Shown: positions 1 to 9,004, counted from the stretch's first letter. The stretch: DNA of 36,745 nt from Candidatus Zixiibacteriota bacterium (GCA_003599535.1 QZKQ01000035.1:1-36745), one strand, 5' to 3'. Numbers and translations: made by a program. The notes: a model not told the origin generated them from the sequence alone.

Positions 1-274
1 GGGTTGGGGGGTCGGAAGGGCCGCCGGCCCGGGGGATGCCCAGGTGGCGGCACAGGGCGCCGATTTCATGGGCCGCCTCCGCGTCCGTCTCCAGGCGCCG
101 GGCGGCGGTTTCCAACTGCTGCGAGATCAGGTCAATGCCGCGGCTGACGTGCAAGACCGCGTCGGGGTCGGCGCCCCCGTCCAGCAGCAGCCGGGCGCAC
201 TTGGACAGCGACATCAGGGCCAGGGAAAAGACCAGAAAACGGCGGCTGTCCTGCAGGGTTTCGTCCAGATCCAT
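1..274 (-). CDS. Hypothetical protein, partial (3' end outside window)
   Basis: An open minus-strand frame runs from an ATG at 272-274 off the left edge, giving 91 codons with no stop. It begins MDLDETLQDSRRFLVFSLAL and is rich in Leu, Ala and Arg, with a predicted helical character (for example ISQQLETAARRLETDAE). A plausible ribosome site (AGGA) lies about 8 bases before the ATG. I see no signal peptide, catalytic motif or family that I recognise. It is transcribed divergently from the two-component genes, so it may share the control region at 275-464. Codon usage with mostly G/C third positions fits the neighbouring genes. The function is unknown, and the missing C-terminus could hold an identifying domain. 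Confidence 0.6.
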   Translation of the reverse strand, partial: MDLDETLQDSRRFLVFSLALMSLSKCARLLLDGGADPDAVLHVSRGIDLISQQLETAARRLETDAEAAHEIGALCRHLGIPRAGGPSDPPT

Positions 275-350
275 GGTGGCCGTCCTGTTCTAACGGAAAA
301 TTGGCAGTGTTTGAGCCCTCACAATGTACCCAAATCTGCCGCTTCCGGTG

Positions 351-364
351 GTGACAGCAGTCAC
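351..364. promoter_or_regulatory. Inverted repeat, CRP/FNR-family-like operator candidate
   Basis: The sequence GTGACAGCAGTCAC is a perfect dyad. Read as GTGA-N6-TCAC it matches the core of the CRP-type consensus TGTGA-N6-TCACA except for the outermost bases. It lies between the divergent partial gene and the kinase gene, about 36 bp upstream of a good -35 element at 400. A regulator binding here could act on either gene. The match is short and could be chance in GC-rich DNA. Confidence 0.35.
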
Positions 365-399
365 TTAGGGTAAATCCCTCAAATTAGGAGCTGCGGCGC

Positions 400-428
400 T
401 TGACTCCTCGGGTCCGGAACCCTAAATT
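400..428 (+). promoter_or_regulatory. Sigma-70-type promoter of the two-component operon
   Basis: TTGACT (400-405), a spacer of exactly 17 bp, then TAAATT (423-428). The same two hexamers with the same spacing recur at 8970-8998. Transcription should begin near 435. That puts the purine-rich GAAGG at 429-433 upstream of the transcript, so it cannot serve as a ribosome site for the GTG at 444. The start at ATG 465 is therefore favoured. Confidence 0.65.
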
Positions 429-464
429 GAAGGCGATTGATAAGTGACACTGAGGCCTTCCTAC

Positions 465-1627
465 ATGACCGAGAGCGGAAAAGCGAAAATTCTCCTGGTG
501 GACGACAACCGGGATTTCCTGAAGGTGATGGAATCCATCCTCCGCGACCTGGGAGGATACCAGGTGGTATCGCTGGAGGATGCCACCCGCACCCTGGAGA
601 CGGTCCGCGCCGAGCAGCCTGACGTCATTGTCCTGGACATCTATATGCCCGCGGTGAACGGCCCCCAGGTATGCCAGCAGCTCAAGGCTTCCCCCGACCT
701 GCGCCACATCCCCGTTCTGTTTCTGACCGCGGTGGGGTCGGACGCCCGCTTCCGGGCCCGCTGCCTGGAAGGGGGCGGGGACGATTTCCTGGAAAAGCCG
801 GTGGGTTCCGAAGAGCTGATCGCCCGCATCCGCGTGCTGCTGCGCATCAAGATGCTTCAGGACGAGCTGCGCCGCGAGCGCGACGACCTGGAGCGCAAGG
901 TGCAGGAGCGGGCCCGGGAGCTGAAGCGCCGGGAGAGCCTGGCGGCCATCGGGCAGATGGTGGCCGGAGTGGCCCACGAAATCCGCAACCCATTGGGCGC
1001 CATCTCCAATTCCGCCGCAGTGCTCTCCCGCGACCTGGTGCTGGAAGGCGAAGACCGCAAGCTGATGGAAATCATCGTGCGGGAAGCCGACCGGCTGAAG
1101 AAGACCATCAACGAATTCCTGACCTTCGCCCACCCGCCGCCCTGCTGCTTCGCCCCCGCCGACCTGGCCCGCCTGGTCGATGAAGTGCTGTTCCTGGCGC
1201 GCCGCGACAGCCTGTGCGGCCCGGAGGTGCAATTCGAGGTGCAGGTGGCGCCGGACCTTCCCCCCGTGCCCGCCGACCGCGACCGCCTCCACCAGGTGCT
1301 CTGGAACCTGGTGCGCAACTCCCTGGAAGCCCTGAAGGGCCGCGGCCGCATCACCCTGGAGGTGCGCCCGCAAGCGCAGCAAGGGAGCGGCGGGGTGCGC
1401 ATCCGGGTGGCCGACGACGGGCCCGGCATCCCCGAGGCGGACCGCGAACTCGTATTCGAACCGTTCTTCACCCGCAAGGCGCGCGGCAGCGGCCTGGGGC
1501 TGGCCCTGGTCCACGCCGCGGTCAAGGCCCATGGCGGCCGCATCCGCCTGTGCGAAGATCTCCCGGCGGGGTGCTGCTTTGAAATCTGGCTGCCCCTCCA
1601 CCCGGATCAACCGTCCGGAGGCCGTGC

Positions 1628-1631
<4 letters not shown>
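465..1631 (+). CDS. Receiver-histidine kinase hybrid (soluble sensor kinase)
   Basis: A 388-residue two-component kinase with the receiver at the N-terminus. The receiver (about residues 7-125) has the acidic pair in VDDN, the phospho-acceptor Asp58 (VLDIYMP) and Lys111 (LEKP). A short coiled linker (about 130-155) leads to a HisKA domain with the H-box GVAHEIRNPLG (His171). The HATPase part shows the N-box WNLVRNSLE, the G1 box DDGPGIP and the G2 box GSGLGLAL. No membrane segment or PAS domain is present, so it is cytoplasmic and its input is probably phosphorylation of its own receiver or a partner protein. A GTG at 444 would add seven residues, but ATG 465 has GAGG 9 bases upstream and fits the promoter. 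The stop overlaps the next start (ATGA), so it is coupled to the NtrC-type regulator, its likely phosphorylation target. Confidence 0.9.
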
Positions 1632-3049
<1,418 letters not shown>

Positions 3050-3143
3050 TACCTGTGGATGACGGGAATCATAAGGAAGACTCTGGATGGTAGCGGAGAC
3101 TCTGCACCGACGGAAACATGCGCTACATCCAAGGGGGGAATGA

Positions 3144-3536
3144 ATGAAGCATCGGGATAACGGAAATAATGGAAAGATCACCCGGCGAGTGTTGGTGGCA
3201 GATGACGATACCGGATTTCTGGATTCGTTGACCATCGCCCTGCGCCGGGAGGCCGCGGAAGTTATGGCGGCCCGGAGTTCAGAGGAGGTCTTGAGTCTAT
3301 TGGAGCACACCGAACCGGATCTGTTGATGATGGATTTGCGCCTGGGCCCCCAGTTGGGCGTGGAAGTCGCCGAATGGGCGCGTCTGCGCTACCCGGACCT
3401 TCCGGTTATATTCATGTCGGCCTACCCCTACACCGAGCTGGCCGGGCGCATCAGCCGCATCAGCGAGTATCCGGTACTGGAAAAGCCCTTCGATATTCGC
3501 GATCTGGCCCAAATGCTGGAACTGCAGGCGGCCTGA
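3144..3536 (+). CDS. Stand-alone receiver-domain response regulator
   Basis: A 130-residue protein made almost entirely of one receiver domain: acidic residues in VADDD (19-22), phospho-acceptor Asp64 (MMDLRLG), Ser/Thr-position residue in IFMSAYP, and Lys114 (LEKPF). There is no output domain. The start ATG is preceded by a strong AAGGGGGG ribosome site. Its first half resembles the receiver of the NtrC-type neighbour (shared DDD...DSL...LRRE and DLRLG), suggesting duplication within the locus. It probably acts in a phosphorelay, as a phosphate sink, or by protein-protein contact with the adjacent kinase. A 94-bp gap separates it from the upstream gene and a terminator follows, so it is likely the last gene of this unit. 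Confidence 0.9.
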   Translation: MKHRDNGNNGKITRRVLVADDDTGFLDSLTIALRREAAEVMAARSSEEVLSLLEHTEPDLLMMDLRLGPQLGVEVAEWARLRYPDLPVIFMSAYPYTELAGRISRISEYPVLEKPFDIRDLAQMLELQAA

Positions 3537-3565
3537 CGCGATCCTCTTGATCACTCTATTCCAGT

Positions 3566-3600
3566 AAAAACCCATCCCTCGCGAGGGGGATGGGTTTTTT
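3566..3600 (+). terminator. Rho-independent terminator after the two-component genes
   Basis: CCCATCCC pairs with GGGATGGG around a short GC-rich loop and is followed by six T residues (3595-3600). The five A residues before the stem pair with the T run, so the hairpin could also stop transcription from the other strand. Confidence 0.85.
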
Positions 3601-3656
3601 ATGCTCCGGAACCGGATTTGCCGGGAATTTTACTTTCCCCGCGCCCCATTTTTCAT

Positions 3657-3698
3657 TATATTTATGGGTTGACACTGATTTTCCCATCAAAACCATAT
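3657..3698 (+). promoter_or_regulatory. Candidate promoter region for panD
   Basis: The gap 3537-3856 (320 bp) holds the terminator above and an AT-rich patch with two incomplete promoters. A good -10 TATATT (3657-3662) has no clear -35, and a perfect -35 TTGACA (3669-3674) is followed only by a weak -10 (CCATAT, 3693-3698). Either could drive panD, leaving a 150-190 nt leader. I see no other gene or clear structure in the gap. Confidence 0.35.
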
Positions 3699-3856
3699 CG
3701 CTGCCTCCCCGCGCCCTTCGGCGGGTGCGGATCCGGTCCTGCGCCGCCTGAACGGCCCGCCCTGAACCGGTCACGAGAAAACCCCCGGTTTCGGGGAGAC
3801 GAATCGGCGCTTCCGGCGTTAGATAACAGGCACCGTTTAACTATCTCTACCGTCCC

Positions 3857-4210
3857 ATGAAACGCATCATGCTGAAAAGCAAGATCCAGCGGCCCACCCT
3901 TACGGCTACCGAGCTGATGTACGAGGGCAGCATTACGGTGGACCAGGATCTTATGGAGCAGGCCGACATCCTGGCCGGCGAGCAGGTGCACGTCTTTAAC
4001 GTCAATAACGGCGCGCGCCTGGTAACCTACGCCATCCCTGCCGCCCGGGGATCCGGAACCATCATGCTGAACGGCCCGGCGGCCCGCCTGGGCACAGTCG
4101 GCGACAAACTGGTTATCCTCTCCTTCTGCGAGCTGGACGAAACCGAGCTGCCAGCCTATCAACCCCGCCTCATCATGGTGGACGACCGGAACCGTCTCCT
4201 GCAGAAATAG
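3857..4210 (+). CDS. panD: Aspartate 1-decarboxylase proenzyme
   Basis: PanD converts L-aspartate to beta-alanine, a precursor of pantothenate and coenzyme A, in the cytoplasm. The 117-residue length is normal for the family. The self-cleavage site is visible as YEGSITVD with Gly24-Ser25. Cleavage there leaves Ser25 as the catalytic pyruvoyl group. Other family landmarks are MLKSKI near the N-terminus, FNVNNGAR, TYAIPAARGSG and the LNGPAAR turn. No clear Shine-Dalgarno sequence precedes the ATG (upstream bases are CTACCGTCCC); Met5 is an alternative start but has none either. It stands alone between terminators, without panB or panC in the window. Confidence 0.96.
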   Translation: MKRIMLKSKIQRPTLTATELMYEGSITVDQDLMEQADILAGEQVHVFNVNNGARLVTYAIPAARGSGTIMLNGPAARLGTVGDKLVILSFCELDETELPAYQPRLIMVDDRNRLLQK

Positions 4211-4225
4211 CCCGAACAGCGTACC

Positions 4226-4252
4226 GCGCGGCCTCTCACGGGCCGCGCTTTC
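4226..4252 (+). terminator. Probable terminator after panD
   Basis: GCGCGGCC (4226-4233) and GGCCGCGC (4241-4248) form a perfect 8-bp stem with a 7-base loop, 15 bases after the panD stop. The following tract is CTTTCT rather than a pure T run, so termination may be partial. Confidence 0.6.
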
Positions 4253-4388
4253 TCCTCGAAAGATTCCGGATTTTCCCCCAATGAGCCGGCAGCCCCCCGC
4301 GTACTTATGAGGAGTCGTGAAATTCGTCTCAAATCTCCGCGGGTGCGATCCGGAGAGTCCGAAACACCAAAAAATGCTGAAAAAAAGC

Positions 4389-4417
4389 TTGATTCTGACG
4401 GCCGCTTTTGTTATATT
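4389..4417 (+). promoter_or_regulatory. Sigma-70-type promoter of the cytochrome module
   Basis: TTGATT (4389-4394), a 17-bp spacer and TATATT (4412-4417), with an A-tract (4380-4386) just upstream that could act as an UP element. The start would fall near 4424, giving a leader of about 45 nt that ends in the strong AGGGAGGAAAG ribosome site of the tetraheme cytochrome gene. Confidence 0.65.
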
Positions 4418-4468
4418 TTGAACAATCTACCGCCGTCACGTTTCAAACTTCACCGAGGGAGGAAAGAA

Positions 4469-4969
4469 ATGCTGCGTACCTTCGCCACCGTCGCCATGAT
4501 CCTGACCGTCCTGGCGTTCTTCGCCGGCGCCGCCATGGCCCATGACTACGTCGGCTCCGACAAATGCAAGATGTGCCACAAGGGCGAAGCCAAGGGCAAC
4601 GTGTGGGAAATTTGGGAAAATGGACCCCACGCCAAGGCCTATCAGACCCTGGTGGCCAAGGGCGATGGTTCTGAGAAGAACCCCGCCTGCGTGAACTGCC
4701 ACGTCACCGGATTCGGCAAGCCCACCGGTTTCAGCCTGGAAGGCGAAGCCAATACGGCCCTGGCCGGCGTGGGTTGCGAATCCTGCCACGGCCCGGGCGC
4801 CGATTACCGCCCCATGTCCGTCATGAAGGACCATGAGAAAGCCCTCGCCGCCGGTTTGATCGTCCCCGACGCCGAAACCTGCAAGCAGTGCCACAACGAG
4901 GCCAGCCCCACCTTCAAGGGCTTCAACTACGAAGAGTGGTGGGCCAAGATCAAGCACCCGGCCGAATAA
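4469..4969 (+). CDS. Periplasmic tetraheme cytochrome c (cytochrome c554-like)
   Basis: This 166-residue exported cytochrome has four CxxCH heme-attachment sites: CKMCH (33-37), CVNCH (74-78), CESCH (103-107) and CKQCH (138-142). A signal peptide ends at AMA-HD (residue 24). The segment after the first heme, with WENGPHAKAYQTL, is typical of the cytochrome c554/c-prime family, whose members carry electrons in the periplasm. The start is set by the AGGGAGG site 6 bases upstream; an in-frame upstream extension to 4307 lacks a signal peptide and crosses the promoter. It lies just before the Rieske/cytochrome b genes, so it is a natural electron acceptor or donor for that complex. I cannot tell whether it has enzymatic activity. 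Confidence 0.92.
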   Translation: MLRTFATVAMILTVLAFFAGAAMAHDYVGSDKCKMCHKGEAKGNVWEIWENGPHAKAYQTLVAKGDGSEKNPACVNCHVTGFGKPTGFSLEGEANTALAGVGCESCHGPGADYRPMSVMKDHEKALAAGLIVPDAETCKQCHNEASPTFKGFNYEEWWAKIKHPAE

Positions 4970-4981
4970 ATACCGTACAGG

Positions 4982-5005
4982 GGGGCGGGAACCTCTTCCC
5001 GCCCC
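4982..5005 (+). terminator. Strong intercistronic hairpin after the tetraheme cytochrome
   Basis: GGGGCGGGAA and TTCCCGCCCC form a perfect 10-bp stem around a CCTC loop, 12 bases after the stop codon. It has no T run (TTCGG follows), so it may act as a partial terminator or a 3'-end stabiliser that lets the cytochrome mRNA outlast the downstream membrane genes. Confidence 0.55.
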
Positions 5006-5111
5006 TTCGGATACCCGCACCCGCACACCCCGCTGGATTTCCCGCTCCGTTGACCATCCTGGATGGCTTCCCTGCAATCCGTTACGTTACCGTTTTTCCG
5101 GGAGACGTTCC

Positions 5112-5564
5112 TTGGAGCATTCCCAGCCCGCTGATCCCTCTCGCCGCCGGACGCTGAACCTGCTTCTGAGCGGTTCGCTCGTCGGATTCCTGGCCGCCCT
5201 GGTCTATCCGCTGGTGCGCTACCTGATTCCGCCGCCGGCCTCCGAGGTGCCCGCCTCCACGGTCCGCGTGGCCAAGGTGGAGGAGGTCGCCCCCAATACC
5301 GGCCTCATCTTCCGCTTCGGCCGCCGGCCCGGCCTGCTGATCCGCACCCCGGACGGCACCCTGCGCGCCTTCGCCGCCACCTGCACCCACCTGGACTGCA
5401 CCGTGCAGTTCCGGCCGGACCTGGGCCTCATCTGGTGCGCCTGCCACAATGGTCGCTACGACCTGACCGGCAAGGTCATCTCCGGGCCGCCGCCTCGCCC
5501 CCTGACCCCCTTCGTCGTCAACGTCCAGGACGGGGACATCTACGTCAGCCAGGGAGTCTCCTGA
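5112..5564 (+). CDS. Rieske iron-sulfur protein of a bc-type complex
   Basis: This 150-residue protein has an N-terminal membrane anchor (about 15-39) preceded by SRRRTL, which resembles a twin-arginine export signal, as expected for Rieske proteins exported folded. The [2Fe-2S] ligands are Cys91 and His93 in CTHLDC and Cys109 and His112 in CACH. Cys96 and Cys111 are placed to form the stabilising disulfide of bc1/b6f-type Rieske proteins. The GPPPRPL turn that closes the cluster site is present. It takes one electron from quinol at the Qo site and passes it to a c-type heme. The start is a TTG with GGGAG about 7 bases upstream; no in-frame ATG or GTG fits better. Its stop overlaps the cytochrome b start by one base. 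Confidence 0.93.
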   Translation: MEHSQPADPSRRRTLNLLLSGSLVGFLAALVYPLVRYLIPPPASEVPASTVRVAKVEEVAPNTGLIFRFGRRPGLLIRTPDGTLRAFAATCTHLDCTVQFRPDLGLIWCACHNGRYDLTGKVISGPPPRPLTPFVVNVQDGDIYVSQGVS

Positions 5565-6649
5565 TGGATCCGCGCCCGGAATCCCGCAGCGGACTCTACC
5601 GCTGGCTGAACCAGCGCTACAACCTCGACGCGGCGCTGGAATTCGCCCGCCACAAGAAGGTCCCCCTGCACCGCGAATCGGTCTGGTACTACTTCGGCGG
5701 CGTGACCCTGTTCCTGTTTCTGATCCAGGTCCTCACCGGGGTGCTGCTCCTGCTCTACTACCGCCCCGGCGCCGACACCTCCCACGAGAGCCTGCGCTTC
5801 ATCGTGTCCCAGGTGGAATTCGGCTGGCTGTTCCGTTCAGTGCATTCCTGGTCGGCCAACCTGATGATCCTGGCGGCCTTCATCCACATGTTCTCCAACT
5901 TTTTCACCCAGGCCTACCGCCAGCCGAGGGAGCTGAGCTGGATCACCGGCATGCTGCTGTTCTTCCTGGCGCTGGGTTTCGGCTTTTCCGGCTATCTGCT
6001 GCCCTGGAACGAGTTGGCCTTCTTCGCCACCAAGGTGGGCACCGACATCGCCGGCGCCGTTCCCCTGGTCGGCCCGCCGTTGCTGATCTTCCTGCGGGGG
6101 GGCGAAGACGTCACCGCCGTCACCCTGTCCCGCTTTTTCGGCTGGCACGTGGCCCTGCTGCCCATGATCTTCACCCTGCTCCTGGGGCTGCACCTGCTCT
6201 TCGTGCAGATCCAGGGCATGTCCGTGCCGGCAGCCCTGCCCCGCGCCGAAGCGGAGAAGCGCAGCATGCCTTTCTTCCCCAGTTTCGCCCTGCGCGACGT
6301 CATCCTCTGGCTGGTGGTGCTGAACATCGTGGCGGTGCTGTCGGTGTTTTTCCCTTGGGAACTGGGACCCAAGGCCGATGCCTTCGCTCCGGCCCCCGCG
6401 GGGATCAAGCCGGAGTGGTACTTCCTGTTCATGTTCGAGACGCTGAAGCTGATTCCCGGGCACGTCCTGGGCCTGGAAGGGGAAATACTGGGCGTGCTGT
6501 TCTTCGGGGTGGCGGGCCTGCTGTGGACCCTGGTTCCCTTCCTCGATCGCCATGGCCGGCAGGATCGGCCCAATCCCTGGCTGCGGGTCGCCGGAGTGCT
6601 GGCGATCGCCTATATCGTGGTAATGACCCTCGTGGGATTCCTCTCATGA
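5564..6649 (+). CDS. Cytochrome b subunit of a bc-type quinol-oxidising complex
   Basis: A 361-residue integral membrane protein covering both halves of cytochrome b (the heme-binding b6-like part and the subunit-IV-like part). Two histidine pairs bind two b hemes: His94/His108 (13 residues between) and His195/His210 (14 residues between). The longer second spacing is the b6-type pattern rather than the mitochondrial one. The Qo-site motif PEWY is at 283-286. About eight hydrophobic segments can be seen, four in the first half. It oxidises quinol and moves electrons across the membrane. ATG 5564 follows directly on the Rieske stop, and an in-frame extension upstream overlaps the Rieske gene and is not coding. 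It overlaps the next gene by ATGA. Confidence 0.95.
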   Translation: MDPRPESRSGLYRWLNQRYNLDAALEFARHKKVPLHRESVWYYFGGVTLFLFLIQVLTGVLLLLYYRPGADTSHESLRFIVSQVEFGWLFRSVHSWSANLMILAAFIHMFSNFFTQAYRQPRELSWITGMLLFFLALGFGFSGYLLPWNELAFFATKVGTDIAGAVPLVGPPLLIFLRGGEDVTAVTLSRFFGWHVALLPMIFTLLLGLHLLFVQIQGMSVPAALPRAEAEKRSMPFFPSFALRDVILWLVVLNIVAVLSVFFPWELGPKADAFAPAPAGIKPEWYFLFMFETLKLIPGHVLGLEGEILGVLFFGVAGLLWTLVPFLDRHGRQDRPNPWLRVAGVLAIAYIVVMTLVGFLS

Positions 6650-7905
6650 AGCCGCACCGGATGACGATCTTCGCGGGGATGCTGGGCGCGGCGCTGCTCC
6701 TGTCCGGGACCCCGGCTCCCGCCCAGAACACCTGCATCACCTGCCACCGGGAGCTGGGCGGCGACCTGGCCGCCCCCGTGACGGCCGCGGAACTGGGGGA
6801 CATCCACGCCGCCCGGGGCCTCTCCTGCGCCGATTGCCATGGCGGCGACCCCACCGCCGAAGACGCCGAAGTCTCGATGAGCCCGCAGCGGGGATTTATG
6901 GGGACGCCCCAGCCGCAGGAGATTCCGGCTTTCTGCGGCCGCTGCCATTCCGATCCTCGCTTCATGCGCCGTTTCGACCCCGCCATCCCCACCGACCAGG
7001 TGGAAAAGTTCTGGACCAGCCATCACGGCCAGGCGCTGCAGCAGGGAGACACCCGCGTGGCCACCTGCGTGGATTGCCACGACACCCACGCCATCCTTCC
7101 TTCCGACAATCCCAAATCATGGGTCTGGCCAGTCAACGTGCCCGCCACCTGTCATCGTTGCCATGGCAACGCCGACCTGATGTCTGCGTATAACCTCCCG
7201 GCGGACGTCTACGACCAGTACGCCCGCGGCGTGCATGGCCACGCCCTGCTGGACGAGAACGACACCGGCGCGCCGGCCTGCAACGACTGCCACGGCAATC
7301 ACAGCGCGACCCCTCCGGGATTCGAATCCGTCGCCCAGGTATGCCGCTCCTGCCATCCGGCCAATTCGGAAATGTTCATGGTCAGCCCGCACCGGCCGGC
7401 CTTCGATGCTTTGGGCCTGCCCGAATGCGCCGCCTGCCATGACCATCACGAGATTCTCCCGCCCGTGGACGCCTGGCTGGGGGTGGAAGGGGAACACAGT
7501 TGCGGGCAGTGCCATTCGCCGGGCGATCCCGGCTACCAGGCGTCGCTGGCCATCCATGGATGGGTGGACTCTCTGGTCACCGCGATGGAAACCGCGCAAG
7601 ACCTGGTGGACCAGGTGGAACGGACCGGCATCGAAACCGAGGAAGCCCACGAGGCCCTTACCGTGGCTCGCAACGCCCTGCTGAAGTCCCGCACGGTGAT
7701 TCACACGGTTCGGGAAGACAGCGTGGAACAATCCGTGGAGGAAGGGCTGGCCGCGGCCGGGACGGCTTTCCGCCTGAGCCTGGCGGCGCTGGAGGATTTC
7801 CGCTTCCGCAAGTTCGGCCTGGGCTTCGCCTCCATTTTCATCACCCTGCTGATCGTGGCCCTCTGGCTGAAGCTGAGGCACATGGAGAAGAACAAATCAC
7901 GGTAG
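6646..7905 (+). CDS. Membrane-anchored nine-heme cytochrome c
   Basis: A 419-residue exported multiheme cytochrome with a signal peptide ending near PAPAQ (residue 27) and nine CxxCH sites starting at residues 30, 61, 97, 141, 169, 212, 233, 261 and 286. Many extra histidines (for example SHHGQ, GVHGH, HDHHE) could be distal ligands. Residues 300-390 are predicted helical and heme-free. A single transmembrane segment (about 391-411, [21 protein letters not shown] overall character) is followed by basic residues, so the hemes face the periplasm. This topology is that of cytochrome c1 or f, which also end in a C-terminal anchor. Coupling by ATGA to cytochrome b strongly suggests that it is the third subunit of the complex, taking electrons from the Rieske protein. 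Confidence 0.93.
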   Translation: MKPHRMTIFAGMLGAALLLSGTPAPAQNTCITCHRELGGDLAAPVTAAELGDIHAARGLSCADCHGGDPTAEDAEVSMSPQRGFMGTPQPQEIPAFCGRCHSDPRFMRRFDPAIPTDQVEKFWTSHHGQALQQGDTRVATCVDCHDTHAILPSDNPKSWVWPVNVPATCHRCHGNADLMSAYNLPADVYDQYARGVHGHALLDENDTGAPACNDCHGNHSATPPGFESVAQVCRSCHPANSEMFMVSPHRPAFDALGLPECAACHDHHEILPPVDAWLGVEGEHSCGQCHSPGDPGYQASLAIHGWVDSLVTAMETAQDLVDQVERTGIETEEAHEALTVARNALLKSRTVIHTVREDSVEQSVEEGLAAAGTAFRLSLAALEDFRFRKFGLGFASIFITLLIVALWLKLRHMEKNKSR

Positions 7906-7961
7906 GAGGAACGGCTGTATTCCAAATAATTGCGCCACATATCTATTGAAAGGAGAAGGAT

Positions 7962-8399
7962 ATGGATATTACCAAGGTGAGGTCCTCGGTCATGGACAGC
8001 CTGGACCGGGCGGAGAAGGCCATCGAAAAGGGCGGCCGGAATATTTGGGAGAACGACAAGGTCCGTTCGGCGGTGCATACCAGCCTGCTGACGGCGGAAC
8101 GGGCGCTGCACAACAGCCGCAAGAACATCTGGGAATCGGACAAGTTCCGGGATTCGGTCAGCCGGGGCCTGGAATCGGCCGAAAAGGCCCTCCGCCGCAA
8201 CCGCAAAAAGATGGAAAGCCACACCGCCCGCAACTGGCTGATTGGCCTGGGCGCCGCCGCGGCGGTCGCGGGAGTCTGGTGGTACGTGACCAACCGCAGC
8301 AACGGCATGGGCATGGGCATGGGCTATGGCAGGCGCCACAGCGAGGATTACCAGGAGCACACCGATCTTAACCCGGACGACGTGTCTATGGGGCAGTGA
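7962..8399 (+). CDS. Small membrane protein with three 28-residue repeats
   Basis: The 145-residue product has three tandem copies of a charged helical unit: residues 6-33, 34-61 and 62-86. The units share the pattern VRssV..sL..AEkAl...rkNIWE.DK. One transmembrane segment follows (about 92-109, WLIGLGAAAAVAGVWWYV), then a Gly-Met tract (GMGMGMGYG) and an acidic tail. There is no cleavable signal peptide, so the repeats are probably cytoplasmic with the short tail outside, as in YtxH-type small stress proteins, though I see no firm homology. The ribosome site AAAGGAGAAGG is strong. It sits 56 bp after the nine-heme cytochrome and before a perfect terminator, so it may be co-transcribed with the cytochrome genes. 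Function unknown. Confidence 0.8.
   Translation: MDITKVRSSVMDSLDRAEKAIEKGGRNIWENDKVRSAVHTSLLTAERALHNSRKNIWESDKFRDSVSRGLESAEKALRRNRKKMESHTARNWLIGLGAAAAVAGVWWYVTNRSNGMGMGMGYGRRHSEDYQEHTDLNPDDVSMGQ
7977..8219 (+). repeat. Three tandem 84-bp coding repeats
   Basis: Units at 7977-8060, 8061-8144 and 8145-8219 (the last truncated to about 25 codons) encode the 28-residue helical repeats of the small membrane protein. Similarity is clear at protein level (AEKA, NIWEnDK, AERA, NIWEsDK, AEKA, RKKME), less so in DNA. Confidence 0.75.
8304..8321 (+). repeat. GGCATG hexamer x3
   Basis: Three exact GGCATG units encode the Gly-Met tract after the membrane segment. Gain or loss of a unit would change the protein by two residues without shifting the frame. 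Confidence 0.7.
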
Positions 8400-8413
8400 C
8401 CGGCGGCCGCCCG

Positions 8414-8429
8414 CCGGGCCTTCGCCCGG
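8414..8429 (+). other. GC-rich hairpin upstream of the terminator
   Basis: CCGGGC and GCCCGG pair around CTTC, 15 bases after the stop of the repeat protein gene. It precedes the stronger terminator at 8452 and may stabilise the 3' end. Confidence 0.4.
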
Positions 8430-8451
8430 GGGGAGAACCTCCAAAAATACC

Positions 8452-8485
8452 AATAACGCGCTGATATGGCGCGTTATTGCTTTTT
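8452..8485 (+). terminator. Strong Rho-independent terminator
   Basis: AATAACGCGC (8452-8461) and GCGCGTTATT (8469-8478) form a perfect 10-bp stem with a 7-base loop, followed by GC and five T residues (8481-8485). It ends the transcript that carries the repeat protein and possibly the whole cytochrome module. Confidence 0.9.
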
Positions 8486-8648
8486 CCGGGGGGGAGAGAG
8501 AGCTCGGCGCGCAGCCTCGCGGTGGCGGATATCGGCCAGGGGAGACACCACGCCCTGCCCGGGGCTCGGCTCCGGGGCGGCGGACAGGGGATTCAGTGCG
8601 GGGGGTAGCGTTGGTACGGCCGGGCGGTGGCGGGCAGCGTCTCGGGGG

Positions 8649-8801
8649 TCAGCGCAAGGGAGCGGGTTTCTCGGTCAGAAATTCCACCAGGGACTCGTTC
8701 ATCACGGCTTCGCTGTAGGAAAAATCGCTCTCGTCGTTTTCCTCGCTGGCGAAGCGGTACTCCAGGATCTCCTCACTTTCCGTGTTCTTCTCAGGCTTCA
8801 T
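8649..8801 (-). CDS. Small acidic protein (50 residues), hypothetical
   Basis: A minus-strand frame begins MKPEKNTESEEILEYRF and ends EKPAPLR. Of 50 residues about 16 are Asp or Glu, and there is no hydrophobic segment, so it would be a soluble acidic peptide. About three quarters of its codons end in G or C with the preferred CTG, GAG, AAC and TAC of the neighbours, which supports it being real. A weak GGGA lies about 6 bases before the ATG; an upstream in-frame ATG at 8858 would add 19 residues rich in Cys and Pro that look non-coding. The flanking stretch 8486-8648 is GC-rich and shows no gene. I do not recognise a family. Confidence 0.5.
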   Translation of the reverse strand: MKPEKNTESEEILEYRFASEENDESDFSYSEAVMNESLVEFLTEKPAPLR

Positions 8802-8886
8802 GGCAGTTCCCGCTAAAGATGGAGTATGCGCCGGGTCACAGCAAATTTCGTACCACACCAGGAGCCTGGCGCCCTGGACGGTATCT

Positions 8887-8912
8887 CCGGGGGTCGTCCC
8901 CGGCGATTTTTT
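8887..8912 (+). terminator. Terminator-like hairpin in the intergenic region
   Basis: CCGGGG (8887-8892) pairs with CCCCGG (8898-8903) around a 5-base loop, and six T residues follow (8907-8912). It has no plus-strand gene directly upstream. It may protect the promoter at 8970 from read-through, or end a short RNA transcribed against the small acidic gene. Confidence 0.6.
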
Positions 8913-8915
8913 AAG

Positions 8916-8936
8916 TAAAGCCTTTCACTAGCTTTA
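8916..8936. promoter_or_regulatory. Inverted repeat upstream of the surface-cluster promoter
   Basis: TAAAGC (8916-8921) and GCTTTA (8931-8936) are inverted copies separated by 9 bp, about 34 bp before the -35 element at 8970. The position suits an activator or repressor site. The arms are short, so this is tentative. Confidence 0.3.
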
Positions 8937-8969
8937 AAAGGGTCGGTTAAGAGATGCAAAAAAAAACGC

Positions 8970-8998
8970 TTGACTTGCCCTTTAAAATATCGTAAATT
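8970..8998 (+). promoter_or_regulatory. Sigma-70-type promoter of the surface cluster
   Basis: TTGACT (8970-8975), 17 bp, TAAATT (8993-8998), identical in hexamers and spacing to the promoter at 400. A run of nine A residues (8958-8966) lies just upstream as a possible UP element. The start would be near 9005, about 310 nt before the receptor gene. Confidence 0.7.
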
Positions 8999-9004
8999 CT
9001 CCAC

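Noticed and set aside
302-316. Sigma-54-like promoter (TGGCAG...GC with correct 10-bp spacing)
   Set aside because: The -24 half is fair but the -12 half is GAGC instead of TTGC, and a better sigma-70 promoter lies at 400. The nearby NtrC-type gene makes it tempting, but the match is weak.
4307-4468. N-terminal extension of the tetraheme cytochrome
   Set aside because: It covers the promoter at 4389-4417 and would bury the signal peptide; ATG 4469 has a strong ribosome site.
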